Below are positions 1 to 4,930 of a stretch of 6,384 nt of DNA, in pieces (position 1 is the first letter of the stretch; the number at the start of each line of letters is the position of its first letter). The stretch lies in the NCBI GenBank assembly GCA_902477915.1, contig CABSJA010000064.1, positions 1-6,384 on the forward strand, given 5' to 3'. Source of the DNA: an uncultured Veillonella sp. (GTDB taxonomy: Bacteria > Bacillota > Negativicutes > Veillonellales > Veillonellaceae). The notes beneath the pieces were generated by a model. That model saw only the letters and a program-made list of their open reading frames with translations. It was not told the DNA's origin and did not search any database. Both the position numbers and the translations under genes were made by a program.

Positions 1-75
1 TCATTTTTATAAATTTATTCTTTTGGTACTACATAAAGAAATTGTAGTTCTTTATCGTTTATCGAAAAAAATGAT

Positions 76-104
76 TTGTATATAATTCGTATGTTTTGTA
101 TAAT
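76..104 (+). promoter_or_regulatory. Predicted sigma-70-type promoter for the truncated P1B-ATPase gene
   Basis: A perfect TATAAT -10 box lies at 99-104. A weak -35 (TTGTAT, 76-81) sits 17 bp upstream. Transcription would begin near 111, leaving an untranslated leader of about 160 nt that contains the metal-box-like palindrome and the 26-bp repeats. A second TATAAT at 81-86 has no convincing -35. The consensus match is visible in the sequence; activity is inferred. Confidence 0.5.
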
Positions 105-117
105 GTTTATATTGTAG

Positions 118-137
118 ATATACCCCTATGGGTACAT
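118..137. promoter_or_regulatory. CsoR-family-like operator palindrome (TACCC-N4-GGGTA)
   Basis: TACCC (121-125) and GGGTA (130-134) form perfect inverted arms around CTAT. AT (118-119) and AT (136-137) extend the symmetry, giving 8 matched pairs of 10. GC-rich ACCC/GGGT cores flanked by AT are typical of CsoR/CstR/RcnR-family operators, such as those ahead of copper ATPase genes in Firmicutes. Here the box lies just after the predicted transcription start and upstream of a P1B-ATPase-derived gene, which fits. A MerR-family reading is also possible: TTGTAG (112-117) and TAGATT (137-142) stand 19 bp apart with the palindrome between them. The regulator itself is not in the window. Confidence 0.4.
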
Positions 138-205
138 AGATTTATAAAATACTTTAGGTTCATAGGGTTTTGAATTAATTTAGGTATAGAGAGTTCTGAA
201 TTAAT
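128..205. repeat. 26-bp tandem direct repeat, two good units and one degenerate unit
   Basis: Units 154-179 and 180-205 abut exactly and share 21 of 26 bases, both starting TTAGGT and ending TGAATTAAT. A third, degenerate unit at 128-153 matches the first of these at 17 of 26 bases in exact 26-bp register, sharing GGT and CATAG. The degenerate unit overlaps the right half of the TACCC/GGGTA palindrome. The repeats lie in the 5' leader of the downstream gene. They may be iterated protein sites or simply duplicated leader sequence; the sequence alone does not decide. Confidence 0.6.
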
Positions 206-270
206 ATTGTGTTGTTTTTGTTTTATTTCCGGAGTAAGTAAGGCCGGTTCTAGTGTATAGAGAGGTCTAT

Positions 271-1044
271 ATGAAATTTTTACAGTCTTTATCGGCGCAG
301 GTATCGCTATTCACGCAAGGTGCTATTTTAGCGCTAGGTGTTTTATTTGTTCTATTAGATGCCATCACAGAGTCATTTAATCCCGTAATTGATTTGGCTT
401 GGGTGACGGTTCTCGTTTGTGGTTTGCCGCTGCTCATCAATAGCGTTCAAAGTATTTTGAAGCATTTAGAGATCCACGCTAATTTCCTTATTGTTGTGGC
501 CATGGTAGCACTCATTTCCATTGGCGATTATCATACGGCGGCTTATGTGGGCCTCATTGTACAGGCTGGTTTCTTCTTGGAACAGCTTATCACAGGCGAG
601 TCACATTATACTTTAGATGATGATATGCTTCCTACAATGCCAGCACAACTCGTTGCTATGCGTCAGGGCATCAACAATTATTCATCTGTCATTGTTGTGG
701 CCGTATTGCTATTATCTATGGGATCCTTTGCATTAACACAGGATTTCATACATACCGTAACCTTGTTATTGGTACTATGCCCGTGTTCCTTGGAGCTTAT
801 CTTAGTGGCGCTCATGATGGGCTCTCTTGTGGATGATGCATCTCCTGTATCGGAGCTTTCAAAAGGAACCAAGCAGTCCCATTTAGGACTACTCATTGTG
901 TCCATTGTATTCCACGTTGCCATCATCGGTGCTGGTGTATTTGGTTTCATTGATCCTATTACGGCCGTTGTGTTGCACGGATTAGCGCGACTTGGTCTCG
1001 TGTATAATTTGAAAGTTTTAAATGGTTCTTTGTGTGTAGCATAG
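271..1044 (+). CDS. P1B-type metal ATPase-derived membrane protein lacking the catalytic domains
   Basis: This 257-residue, almost wholly hydrophobic protein has about eight predicted membrane segments (near residues 11-30, 39-57, 70-86, 88-106, 138-154, 160-186, 205-227 and 229-248). Their order and motifs follow a heavy-metal (P1B) ATPase: a third and fourth helix resembling the 'N-L-M..A..G-E-AA' hairpin, a metal-site CPC (C170-P171-C172) in the sixth helix, an SELSKGTKQSHLG stretch like the usual 'LSRRT.R.I.QN' lead-in to M5, and a final helix ending like 'VVLNALRLL'. Family members run about 600-850 residues. Here the actuator domain is shrunk to roughly 30 residues (a TGES at 108-111 may be chance), and the P/N domains, with DKTGT and the hinge motif, are absent. 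ATP-driven pumping is therefore not possible as it stands; a passive channel, metal binding or accessory role is speculative. ATG 271 is chosen for its GAGAGG site at 260-265. An in-frame GTG at 253 is less well served. The gene ends at a strong terminator. Confidence 0.75.
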   Translation: MKFLQSLSAQVSLFTQGAILALGVLFVLLDAITESFNPVIDLAWVTVLVCGLPLLINSVQSILKHLEIHANFLIVVAMVALISIGDYHTAAYVGLIVQAGFFLEQLITGESHYTLDDDMLPTMPAQLVAMRQGINNYSSVIVVAVLLLSMGSFALTQDFIHTVTLLLVLCPCSLELILVALMMGSLVDDASPVSELSKGTKQSHLGLLIVSIVFHVAIIGAGVFGFIDPITAVVLHGLARLGLVYNLKVLNGSLCVA

Positions 1045-1076
1045 AATGTAATGCAGTATATAGTTTTAGACATAAT

Positions 1077-1114
1077 AAAATCCCCTAGTAACGATGTGTT
1101 ACTAGGGGATTTTT
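1077..1114. terminator. Bidirectional Rho-independent terminator between convergent genes
   Basis: A perfect 16-bp stem (1077-1092 with 1098-1113) with loop GATGT contains the core CCCCTAGTAAC/GTTACTAGGGG. An A-run precedes it and a T-run follows, so it can work on both strands. It lies 33 bp after the stop of the truncated ATPase gene and 27 bp beyond the glpT stop, and would end both convergent transcripts. Confidence 0.93.
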
Positions 1115-1140
1115 ACGTTATTACAACAGTTTGTTGTAGA

Positions 1141-2475
1141 TTACTGTTCTTTTGCTTGAGATTTATCACCAAGTGTGAGAAGTAGGAATACGATAGCGAG
1201 GATACATGCACCAACGAGGGCTACGAAGCCGCCATCCCAACCATAAAGGTCAACCATGAGACCCATGAAGGCACCAGCACCAGCGGAACCGATGAGGTAA
1301 CCAAGAAGGCCTGTAAGACCAGTAGCACCACCTGTTGCTACACGTGGTACCATGTCTGCTGCTTGAAGGCCGATCATCATAACAGGACCGTAGATGAGGA
1401 AGCCGATAGCGATAAGTGCTAAGTTATCGATAAGGATATTGCCTGCTGGGTTGAACCAGTAAACGAGGATCGCCAAGATAACGAATAGCATGAAGCAGAT
1501 CGTAGCTGGAGCACGGCGGCCGCGGAATACACGGTCACTTAAGTAGCCGCTTACGAGCATGCCTGGAATACCAGCCCATTCGTATAAGAAGTAAGCCCAA
1601 CGGGAACCTTCTTTTGTAAAGCCTTTTACAGCTGTTAAATAAGTAGGAGCCCAGCTTACTACACCGTAACGGATGAAGTACACAAAGATATTCGCAATTG
1701 CAAGATACCATAAGTATTTGTTATGCAAAATATATTTGTAAAAGATTTCTTTGAAAGTAGTTTTATTTTCATCGCTTACTTCAGCTGCTACTGGTTCGTG
1801 TTTGTATTCTTCGATAGGTGGCAAGCCACAGGATTGAGGTGTATCTTTCAACAAGAAGAATGTAACCACAGCTAACACGATAGAAATAAGAGCAGGGAAG
1901 AAGAAAATACTATGCCATGTACCAAATAGATAGATACCTAACGTAGCAAGGGGTGCGATGATACCGCCACCAAGGTTGTGGGATACGTTCCACCAGGACC
2001 ACCAAGCGCCGCGTTCAGAACGGGAGAACCAAGTTACCATATTTTTCGCATATGGAGGATAGCCCATGCCTTGGAACCAACCATTTAAGAAGGCGAGCAC
2101 GCACATGATAGGAATACTGCTTAAAACACCAGGTAAGGTGCCGAATAATAACATAACTAAAGCACTGAGCAATAGACCTACTGTGGAGAAGTATTTTGGG
2201 TTAGAGCGGTCAGACGCATTACCCATGACAAATTTACTTACGCCGTACGCTACGGATAAGAGGGTCATGACAATACCAAGATCCGCTTTAGTGTAACCGT
2301 ACTCAGCAATCATGTACGGAACAGCCAAACTAAAGTTTTGGCGGATCAAATAGAATGTAGCATAACCAATAAAAGTACCTGCAAAGACTTCTTTGCGAAG
2401 ACGTTTGTAGGTGGAATCGATTTGCCCCTCTGGTAATCGTTCAATATGAGGAGCTGGAGAGAAGATCGACATCAT
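1141..2475 (-). CDS. glpT: Glycerol-3-phosphate:phosphate antiporter GlpT
   Basis: This inner-membrane major-facilitator transporter of the organophosphate:phosphate antiporter family imports sn-glycerol 3-phosphate in exchange for inorganic phosphate. The 444-residue protein parallels E. coli GlpT (452 aa) from end to end: the start S-I-F-x-PAPH, FYLIRQNF, SKFVMGNASDRSNP, GWFQGMGYPP, NVSHNLGGG, KDTPQSCGLPPIEEYK, WAYFLYEWAGIPG, YLSDRVFRGRR and IGFLIYGPVMMIGL. The GlpT substrate-site residues R45, K80, H165 and R269 have counterparts at R45, K81, H166 and R269. Twelve membrane helices with a cytoplasmic central loop near residues 210-245 are expected. Three start codons are stacked (GTG 2478, ATG 2475, ATG 2472). 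AAAGGA at 2482-2487 sits best, 6 nt, from ATG 2475. The hexose-phosphate (UhpT) or phosphoglycerate (PgtP) relatives are less likely given the motif match. It is a single-gene unit: no glp catabolic gene adjoins it within the window. Confidence 0.93.
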   Translation of the reverse strand: MMSIFSPAPHIERLPEGQIDSTYKRLRKEVFAGTFIGYATFYLIRQNFSLAVPYMIAEYGYTKADLGIVMTLLSVAYGVSKFVMGNASDRSNPKYFSTVGLLLSALVMLLFGTLPGVLSSIPIMCVLAFLNGWFQGMGYPPYAKNMVTWFSRSERGAWWSWWNVSHNLGGGIIAPLATLGIYLFGTWHSIFFFPALISIVLAVVTFFLLKDTPQSCGLPPIEEYKHEPVAAEVSDENKTTFKEIFYKYILHNKYLWYLAIANIFVYFIRYGVVSWAPTYLTAVKGFTKEGSRWAYFLYEWAGIPGMLVSGYLSDRVFRGRRAPATICFMLFVILAILVYWFNPAGNILIDNLALIAIGFLIYGPVMMIGLQAADMVPRVATGGATGLTGLLGYLIGSAGAGAFMGLMVDLYGWDGGFVALVGACILAIVFLLLTLGDKSQAKEQ

Positions 2476-2505
2476 CACACATCCTTTCTACAAAATGTCT
2501 TTTTT

Positions 2506-2532
2506 ATCATACCATGTATGACTAAAAGTCGA
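2506..2532 (-). promoter_or_regulatory. Predicted extended -10 promoter of glpT
   Basis: On the minus strand TGGTATGAT gives an extended -10 (TATGAT at 2511-2506 preceded by TGG). A partial -35, TCGACT, lies at 2532-2527 with a short 15-bp spacer. The inverted repeat CATAC-CAT-GTATG (2508-2520) covers the -10 and could be an operator. The placement, about 30 nt from the start codon, is sensible; the element strength is only moderate. Confidence 0.4.
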
Positions 2533-2738
2533 CTATGTTTTATTTTTAATTATGATAAATTGCTATTTTGGTGCACCATTATGGGTATTTGGCATAGGTT
2601 GAGTATTATTAAAAAATCTACTGTATGGCGGTAGTCTTCTTGTAAAAGCAGCTCGCAAACGCGTATTTGAAGGGTAATTAAAATTTATTTACTGATTTGA
2701 TTGATAAGGCATCATGAGCTAAACCTAATATAGTCAAT

Positions 2739-2799
2739 AAAATAGCGCTATCTATTCCGAATAAAACTCAATTAGAGTTGTGGGATAGATAGCGCTTTT
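2739..2799 (-). terminator. Long stem-loop terminator downstream of the nitroreductase gene
   Basis: Arms 2744-2758 (AGCGCTATCTATTCC) and 2782-2796 (GGGATAGATAGCGCT) form a 15-bp stem with a single G-U pair on the plus-strand RNA. An inner AACTC-AATTA-GAGTT hairpin sits in the loop. On the minus strand the stem is followed by ATTTTATT, giving a terminator about 65-125 nt past the nitroreductase stop. TTTT also follows on the plus strand, so it may act in both directions. Confidence 0.75.
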
Positions 2800-2815
2800 G
2801 TATTGTATATTAATT

Positions 2816-2877
2816 GTGAATATATTTATATACGTACGTGAATATATTGATTTTATAGTCTCAATTAATCAATATAT
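2816..2877. repeat. AT-rich direct and inverted repeats at the nitroreductase 3' end
   Basis: GTGAATATATT occurs at 2816-2826 and again at 2838-2848, 22 bp apart (about two helical turns), with the palindrome ACGTACGT (2832-2839) between and overlapping. The second copy runs into a perfect 11-bp inverted repeat, ATATATTGATT (2842-2852) with AATCAATATAT (2867-2877), whose right arm begins at the nitroreductase stop codon. It would form a weak hairpin at the end of that message. Function unknown. Confidence 0.5.
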
Positions 2878-3455
2878 GTTACAGGATAGCCTTTTGCTTC
2901 GATTTCGCGGCGGTTAAGACCGTTTGGTAAGTCTGGATAGCCAATAGCAAGGCTAGCATATACTTTTTCACCTTCTTTAAGGCCTAGTTCACGCATTTTA
3001 GCTTGGATGCGTTCGTTGTCTTGAAGGTGACGGATTTGGTTAACCCAGCAGCTACCAAGGTCTAATTCGTTGCAAGCAAGCATCATGTTTTGCATCGCAC
3101 AAGATACATCGGCAAAGTTATTCGCATAGTTTGCTTGGCTAGCGAGTACGATGAGAACCGGTGCATTATAGTTGAATACAAACTTGCCTTCAGCGGACAT
3201 TTTAATGATATTCACCATGTAAGGTAATGTATTTTCTGTAATTGGCATTTTGCCGTATTCCTCTTGAACGAGTGTTACTAGCTCTTTGAGCACATCTTGG
3301 TTTGTGATGACCATAAAATGTGTCAATTGTGTATTACCGCCAGATGGAGCACGGCGGCCAGCGTCGAGGACTTGATCGATAAGCTCTCGAGATAATTGAT
3401 CAGCTTTAAATTTACGCGTACTATGACGTGTTTTGATACATTCTAAGGTGTTCAT
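2865..3455 (-). CDS. Nitroreductase-family FMN oxidoreductase
   Basis: This is a cytoplasmic flavoprotein of the nitroreductase superfamily, whose members use FMN and NAD(P)H to reduce nitro compounds, quinones or other electrophiles. The substrate here cannot be told from sequence. The 196-residue length is typical. Visible signatures are RHSTRKF (10-16), the usual FMN-phosphate-binding start of the fold, APSGGNTQ (36-43), the core helix DVSCAMQNMMLACNELDLGSCWV (residues 116-138, where 'GLGSCW' is usual), and the late ASLAIGYP (167-174). The start ATG is fixed by a full AGGAGG (3466-3461) at 5 nt. It is a single-gene unit with its own promoter and terminator, divergent from the OhrR-like regulator gene. 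Regulation by that neighbour is plausible, but no matching operator is seen at its promoter. Confidence 0.9.
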   Translation of the reverse strand: MNTLECIKTRHSTRKFKADQLSRELIDQVLDAGRRAPSGGNTQLTHFMVITNQDVLKELVTLVQEEYGKMPITENTLPYMVNIIKMSAEGKFVFNYNAPVLIVLASQANYANNFADVSCAMQNMMLACNELDLGSCWVNQIRHLQDNERIQAKMRELGLKEGEKVYASLAIGYPDLPNGLNRREIEAKGYPVTYID

Positions 3456-3498
3456 ATAGTCCTCCTATTATCAATCAGTTTTATATAGAGTTTCTTTT

Positions 3499-3526
3499 AT
3501 TATACTACAGGACATAGATCTAGAAA
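3499..3526 (-). promoter_or_regulatory. Predicted nitroreductase promoter
   Basis: On the minus strand a perfect TATAAT -10 lies at 3504-3499. A poor -35 (TTTCTA, 3526-3521) is 16 bp upstream, inside the 12-bp repeat cluster. The start of transcription would be roughly 35 nt before the start codon. A weak -35 suggests low basal activity or activator dependence. Confidence 0.5.
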
Positions 3527-3553
3527 GAAATTTAGAATGAGATTTAGAAAGAG
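3518..3553. repeat. Three tandem 12-bp repeats
   Basis: The units are ATCTAGAAAGAA (3518-3529), ATTTAGAATGAG (3530-3541) and ATTTAGAAAGAG (3542-3553). The last two differ at one position and the first at two or three. They adjoin and partly overlap the -35 region of the nitroreductase promoter. Copy-number change here would alter the spacing to upstream DNA, not the -35/-10 spacing. Confidence 0.6.
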
Positions 3554-3748
3554 CTGCAGAAGATGCAGCACATGGCGGGATGTGGTATTGAATTCTAATA
3601 TCAAAAAAATTTATTAATAGTTTCACAGCTTTATGGTGTGATTTCTGCCCATAAATTCTATAGAAGTACTCGTTTTTTAATAAAAAAGAAAAAATATATT
3701 AAATAATTGACAAATTTAAAAATTTATGTCCAAAGTGGTTTTTTTACG

Positions 3749-3778
3749 TTGACTGCTTGCCGTAGAATTGTGTACAAT
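3749..3778 (+). promoter_or_regulatory. Predicted promoter of the OhrR-like regulator gene
   Basis: A TTGACT -35 (3749-3754, five of six consensus bases) and TACAAT -10 (3773-3778, five of six) are separated by 18 bp. The -10 lies inside a perfect palindrome, so a bound repressor would block polymerase. The predicted leader is about 30 nt. Confidence 0.65.
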
Positions 3779-3801
3779 TAATTTGTAGATTATTGTGTGC
3801 A
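3766..3801. promoter_or_regulatory. Overlapping MarR/OhrR-type operator palindromes (likely autoregulatory)
   Basis: AATTGTGTACAATT (3766-3779) is a perfect 6+2+6 palindrome over the -10 box. It overlaps TACAATTAATTTGTA (3773-3787), a near-palindrome with one mismatched pair that closely resembles the Bacillus OhrR box built from TACAATT and AATTGTA. TATTGTGTGCA (3791-3801) repeats the first half (9 of 11 bases) 25 bp further on. The position between the promoter and the start of a MarR-family gene implies autorepression. Confidence 0.6.
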
Positions 3802-3815
3802 TATGGAGGTAGAAT

Positions 3816-4334
3816 ATGGCAGAAATTGGCGTACTCGAAGGTTACAAACATAAAGAAGACGTACCTGATGTAGAGTACATGAAATTAGACAACCAATTGA
3901 GCTTCCCACTTTATGTAGTGGCGAAGGAAATTGTTAATGCATATCGCAGTCACTTAGATCCGTTAAATTTGACATATACTCAATACATCGTAATGATGGC
4001 ATTGTGGCAATATGGTGATTTGTCCGTTAAAGAACTAGGTCAAGTATTGCGCCTTGATTCTGGTACATTAACACCACTTTTAAAGAAATTAGAAGCTAAA
4101 GCATTCTTAAAGCGTAAGCGTAGTCGTCAAGATGAACGTGTTGTTATGGTAACCCTTACTGATACTGGTAAAGCATTACGTGACGAAGCTGTTCATGTAC
4201 CGCGCCGCTTGTCTGAATCTGCAGGTCCGATTTTCGACGTAGAAGAAACGCGTCAATTGCGCATGTTGCTTAACAAATTGTTAGACGCAATCGATAACGC
4301 TAATGCTAGAACAGCAGAGAAGCTTAAGCGCTAA
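3816..4334 (+). CDS. MarR-family regulator, OhrR-like but cysteine-free
   Basis: A dimeric winged-helix repressor of the MarR family, 172 residues. From residue 22 it parallels Bacillus OhrR closely: MKLDNQLSFPLY against MKLENQLCFLLY, LNLTYTQY against LNITYPQY, the recognition helix LDSGTLTPLLKKLE (80-93), and the wing KRKRSRQDER (99-108) followed by VMVTLTDTGKAL. OhrR senses organic peroxides through Cys15. The aligned residue here is Ser29, and the protein has no cysteine anywhere, although the partner tyrosines (Y33, Y43, Y54, equivalent to Y19, Y29, Y40) remain. Thiol-based sensing is therefore excluded; a ligand-responsive or constitutive repressor is inferred. There is a 14-residue N-terminal extension relative to OhrR. 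ATG 3816 is chosen because GGAGGT (3805-3810) is 5 nt away; ATG 3879 lacks such a site. No ohr peroxidase gene is in the window. The nearest candidate targets are itself and the divergent nitroreductase gene. Confidence 0.9.
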   Translation: MAEIGVLEGYKHKEDVPDVEYMKLDNQLSFPLYVVAKEIVNAYRSHLDPLNLTYTQYIVMMALWQYGDLSVKELGQVLRLDSGTLTPLLKKLEAKAFLKRKRSRQDERVVMVTLTDTGKALRDEAVHVPRRLSESAGPIFDVEETRQLRMLLNKLLDAIDNANARTAEKLKR

Positions 4335-4406
4335 TGTAGTGTACTTTAGTAAGATCTCATATGCATACATTCTGTAATTTAATATATCTAATATTTTCAT
4401 AAAATG

Positions 4407-4415
4407 TGATATACT
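4407..4415 (+). promoter_or_regulatory. Extended -10 promoter for the exported-protein gene
   Basis: TGATATACT is an extended -10 (TGN plus TATACT at 4410-4415) with no good -35, as extended -10 promoters tolerate. It would start transcription near 4422, giving a leader of about 70 nt. No terminator is apparent between the preceding regulator gene's stop (4334) and this site, so some read-through is possible. Confidence 0.45.
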
Positions 4416-4435
4416 ATACATATAACGTATTGTAC

Positions 4436-4481
4436 GGAGGTCATGTGAGAGTATGACCTGTCGTGAGATGCCGTTAAGGCA
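4436..4481 (+). promoter_or_regulatory. Structured 5' leader with decoy ribosome binding site
   Basis: AGGTCAT (4438-4444) pairs perfectly with ATGACCT (4453-4459) across an 8-nt loop. A second hairpin, TGCC-GTTAA-GGCA (4469-4481), ends just before the true AGGAG (4484-4488). The first stem contains a GGAGG (4436-4440) that could serve a minute reading frame: ATG followed directly by TGA at 4443, or a three-codon GTG frame at 4445. The structure may tune translation or message stability. No known riboswitch class is recognised. Confidence 0.35.
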
Positions 4482-4494
4482 AAAGGAGAGCATT

Positions 4495-4893
4495 ATGAAT
4501 AAAAATTTATTAGGCGCATTTGTATTAGCCGGTACATTATTAGTTGGCGGTGTTGCTAATGCAGCAAACTGGAATGGTTTAGCTAACTATCCAGAGGTTC
4601 CAAACAGTGCTAATGGTTCTGAAACATATTTCTTTGATAAAGCATCCCAATTCAGTGGTATTGATAGTAGCCGTAACTACGTATTCGGTATCAATGTAGT
4701 GAACATGCATAACAACCAATATGGTGAAGCTACATTGTTCAAATACATTGTTCACCCAAGCTTGCATACTGTATATCGTTTCTCTCCAGATGGTCAAGTG
4801 TACCAAATCACTCCTGGTTCTAATGAATACAACATGTTCTTGGCTGCTTGGAAAGAAGTATACGGCACTGATTTCTCTTTCCCAGCTTTATAA
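4495..4893 (+). CDS. Small Sec-exported protein of unknown function
   Basis: I do not recognise this 132-residue protein. It opens with a clear Sec signal peptide: MNKN, a hydrophobic core at about residues 5-20, and an ANA|AN cleavage site after A23. The mature protein is about 109 residues, free of cysteine, rich in Asn, Tyr, Ser and aromatics, and looks like a single beta-rich domain (YVFGINVVN, TLFKYIVHPSLHTVYRFSPDGQVYQITPGS), ending AWKEVYGTDFSFPAL. There is no lipobox, sortase signal or membrane anchor, so it is probably periplasmic or secreted. ATG 4495 is preferred over in-frame ATG 4453, because AAAGGAG lies 6 nt before it and the signal peptide begins there. The extra 14 residues upstream are charged and unlike a signal peptide. 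It has its own promoter and a terminator-like hairpin after it. A role in envelope stress or surface interaction would be a guess. Confidence 0.8.
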   Translation: MNKNLLGAFVLAGTLLVGGVANAANWNGLANYPEVPNSANGSETYFFDKASQFSGIDSSRNYVFGINVVNMHNNQYGEATLFKYIVHPSLHTVYRFSPDGQVYQITPGSNEYNMFLAAWKEVYGTDFSFPAL

Positions 4894-4930
4894 TTTGATG
4901 GCGCAAGCCGTAATAATTACATAACTATTG

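Larger units (their letters stand above)
2479..2864. other. Gene-free stretch between the nitroreductase gene and glpT
   Basis: About 390 bp without a supported gene. Reading from the right it holds AT-rich direct and inverted repeats at the nitroreductase stop, a large stem-loop terminator (2739-2799), a plain AT-rich stretch, a short coding-like tail on the plus strand (2603-2677, ending in GGSLLVKAARKRVFEG and a stop, with no start codon), and the glpT promoter. Position 2581 opens a 17-codon ATG reading frame with no ribosome binding site, which I do not consider a gene. Confidence 0.6.
3456..3815. other. Divergent intergenic region, nitroreductase / OhrR-like gene
   Basis: About 360 bp of mostly AT-rich non-coding DNA. 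It contains the nitroreductase promoter, three 12-bp repeats (3518-3553), a short GCTGCA-GAAGA-TGCAGC hairpin (3553-3569), a strongly A/T-tracted stretch (about 3672-3728, including an isolated TTGACA at 3707-3712 with no -10 partner), and then the regulator's promoter and operators (3749-3801). No open reading frame with a start and ribosome binding site is seen between the promoters. Confidence 0.6.

Noticed and set aside
33..55. 8-bp hairpin ATAAAGAA/TTCTTTAT near the window start, followed by a tandem TTTATCG
   Set aside because: It has no T-run on either strand and the stem is AT-only; too weak to call a terminator of an off-window gene.
253..270. Upstream GTG start adding six residues to the ATPase-derived protein
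   Set aside because: ATG 271 has GAGAGG at a good distance; the nearest purine-rich site to GTG 253 (AAGG at 240-243) is weaker and farther.
600..611. TGES as a retained actuator-domain TGE motif in the ATPase-like protein
   Set aside because: It follows the fourth helix directly, where the linker before the actuator domain should be, so the match is probably chance.
376..645. Signal or frame damage marking the ATPase-like gene as a simple pseudogene
   Set aside because: No internal stop or frameshift is present, and the helix order is intact, so I treat it as an open gene of reduced architecture.
678..1073. 131-codon frame antisense to the ATPase-derived gene
   Set aside because: It is a low-complexity shadow of a real membrane-protein gene, has no ribosome binding site and overlaps it almost entirely.
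2446..2634. 62-codon plus-strand frame across the glpT start
   Set aside because: It overlaps the glpT 5' end and promoter, has no ribosome binding site and encodes no recognisable protein.
2677..2776. Minus-strand frame of about 29 codons reading GLAHDALSIKSVNKF near its end
   Set aside because: No start codon or ribosome binding site, it runs through the terminator stem, and AT-rich DNA often yields such hydrophobic frames by chance.
4281..4493. 70-codon minus-strand frame over the regulator gene's end and the next promoter
   Set aside because: No ribosome binding site or family features, and it overlaps two well-supported plus-strand elements.
4453..4494. Upstream ATG 4453 as the start of the exported protein
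   Set aside because: It would bury the signal peptide behind 14 charged residues and lies within a hairpin arm, whereas ATG 4495 has an ideal ribosome binding site.
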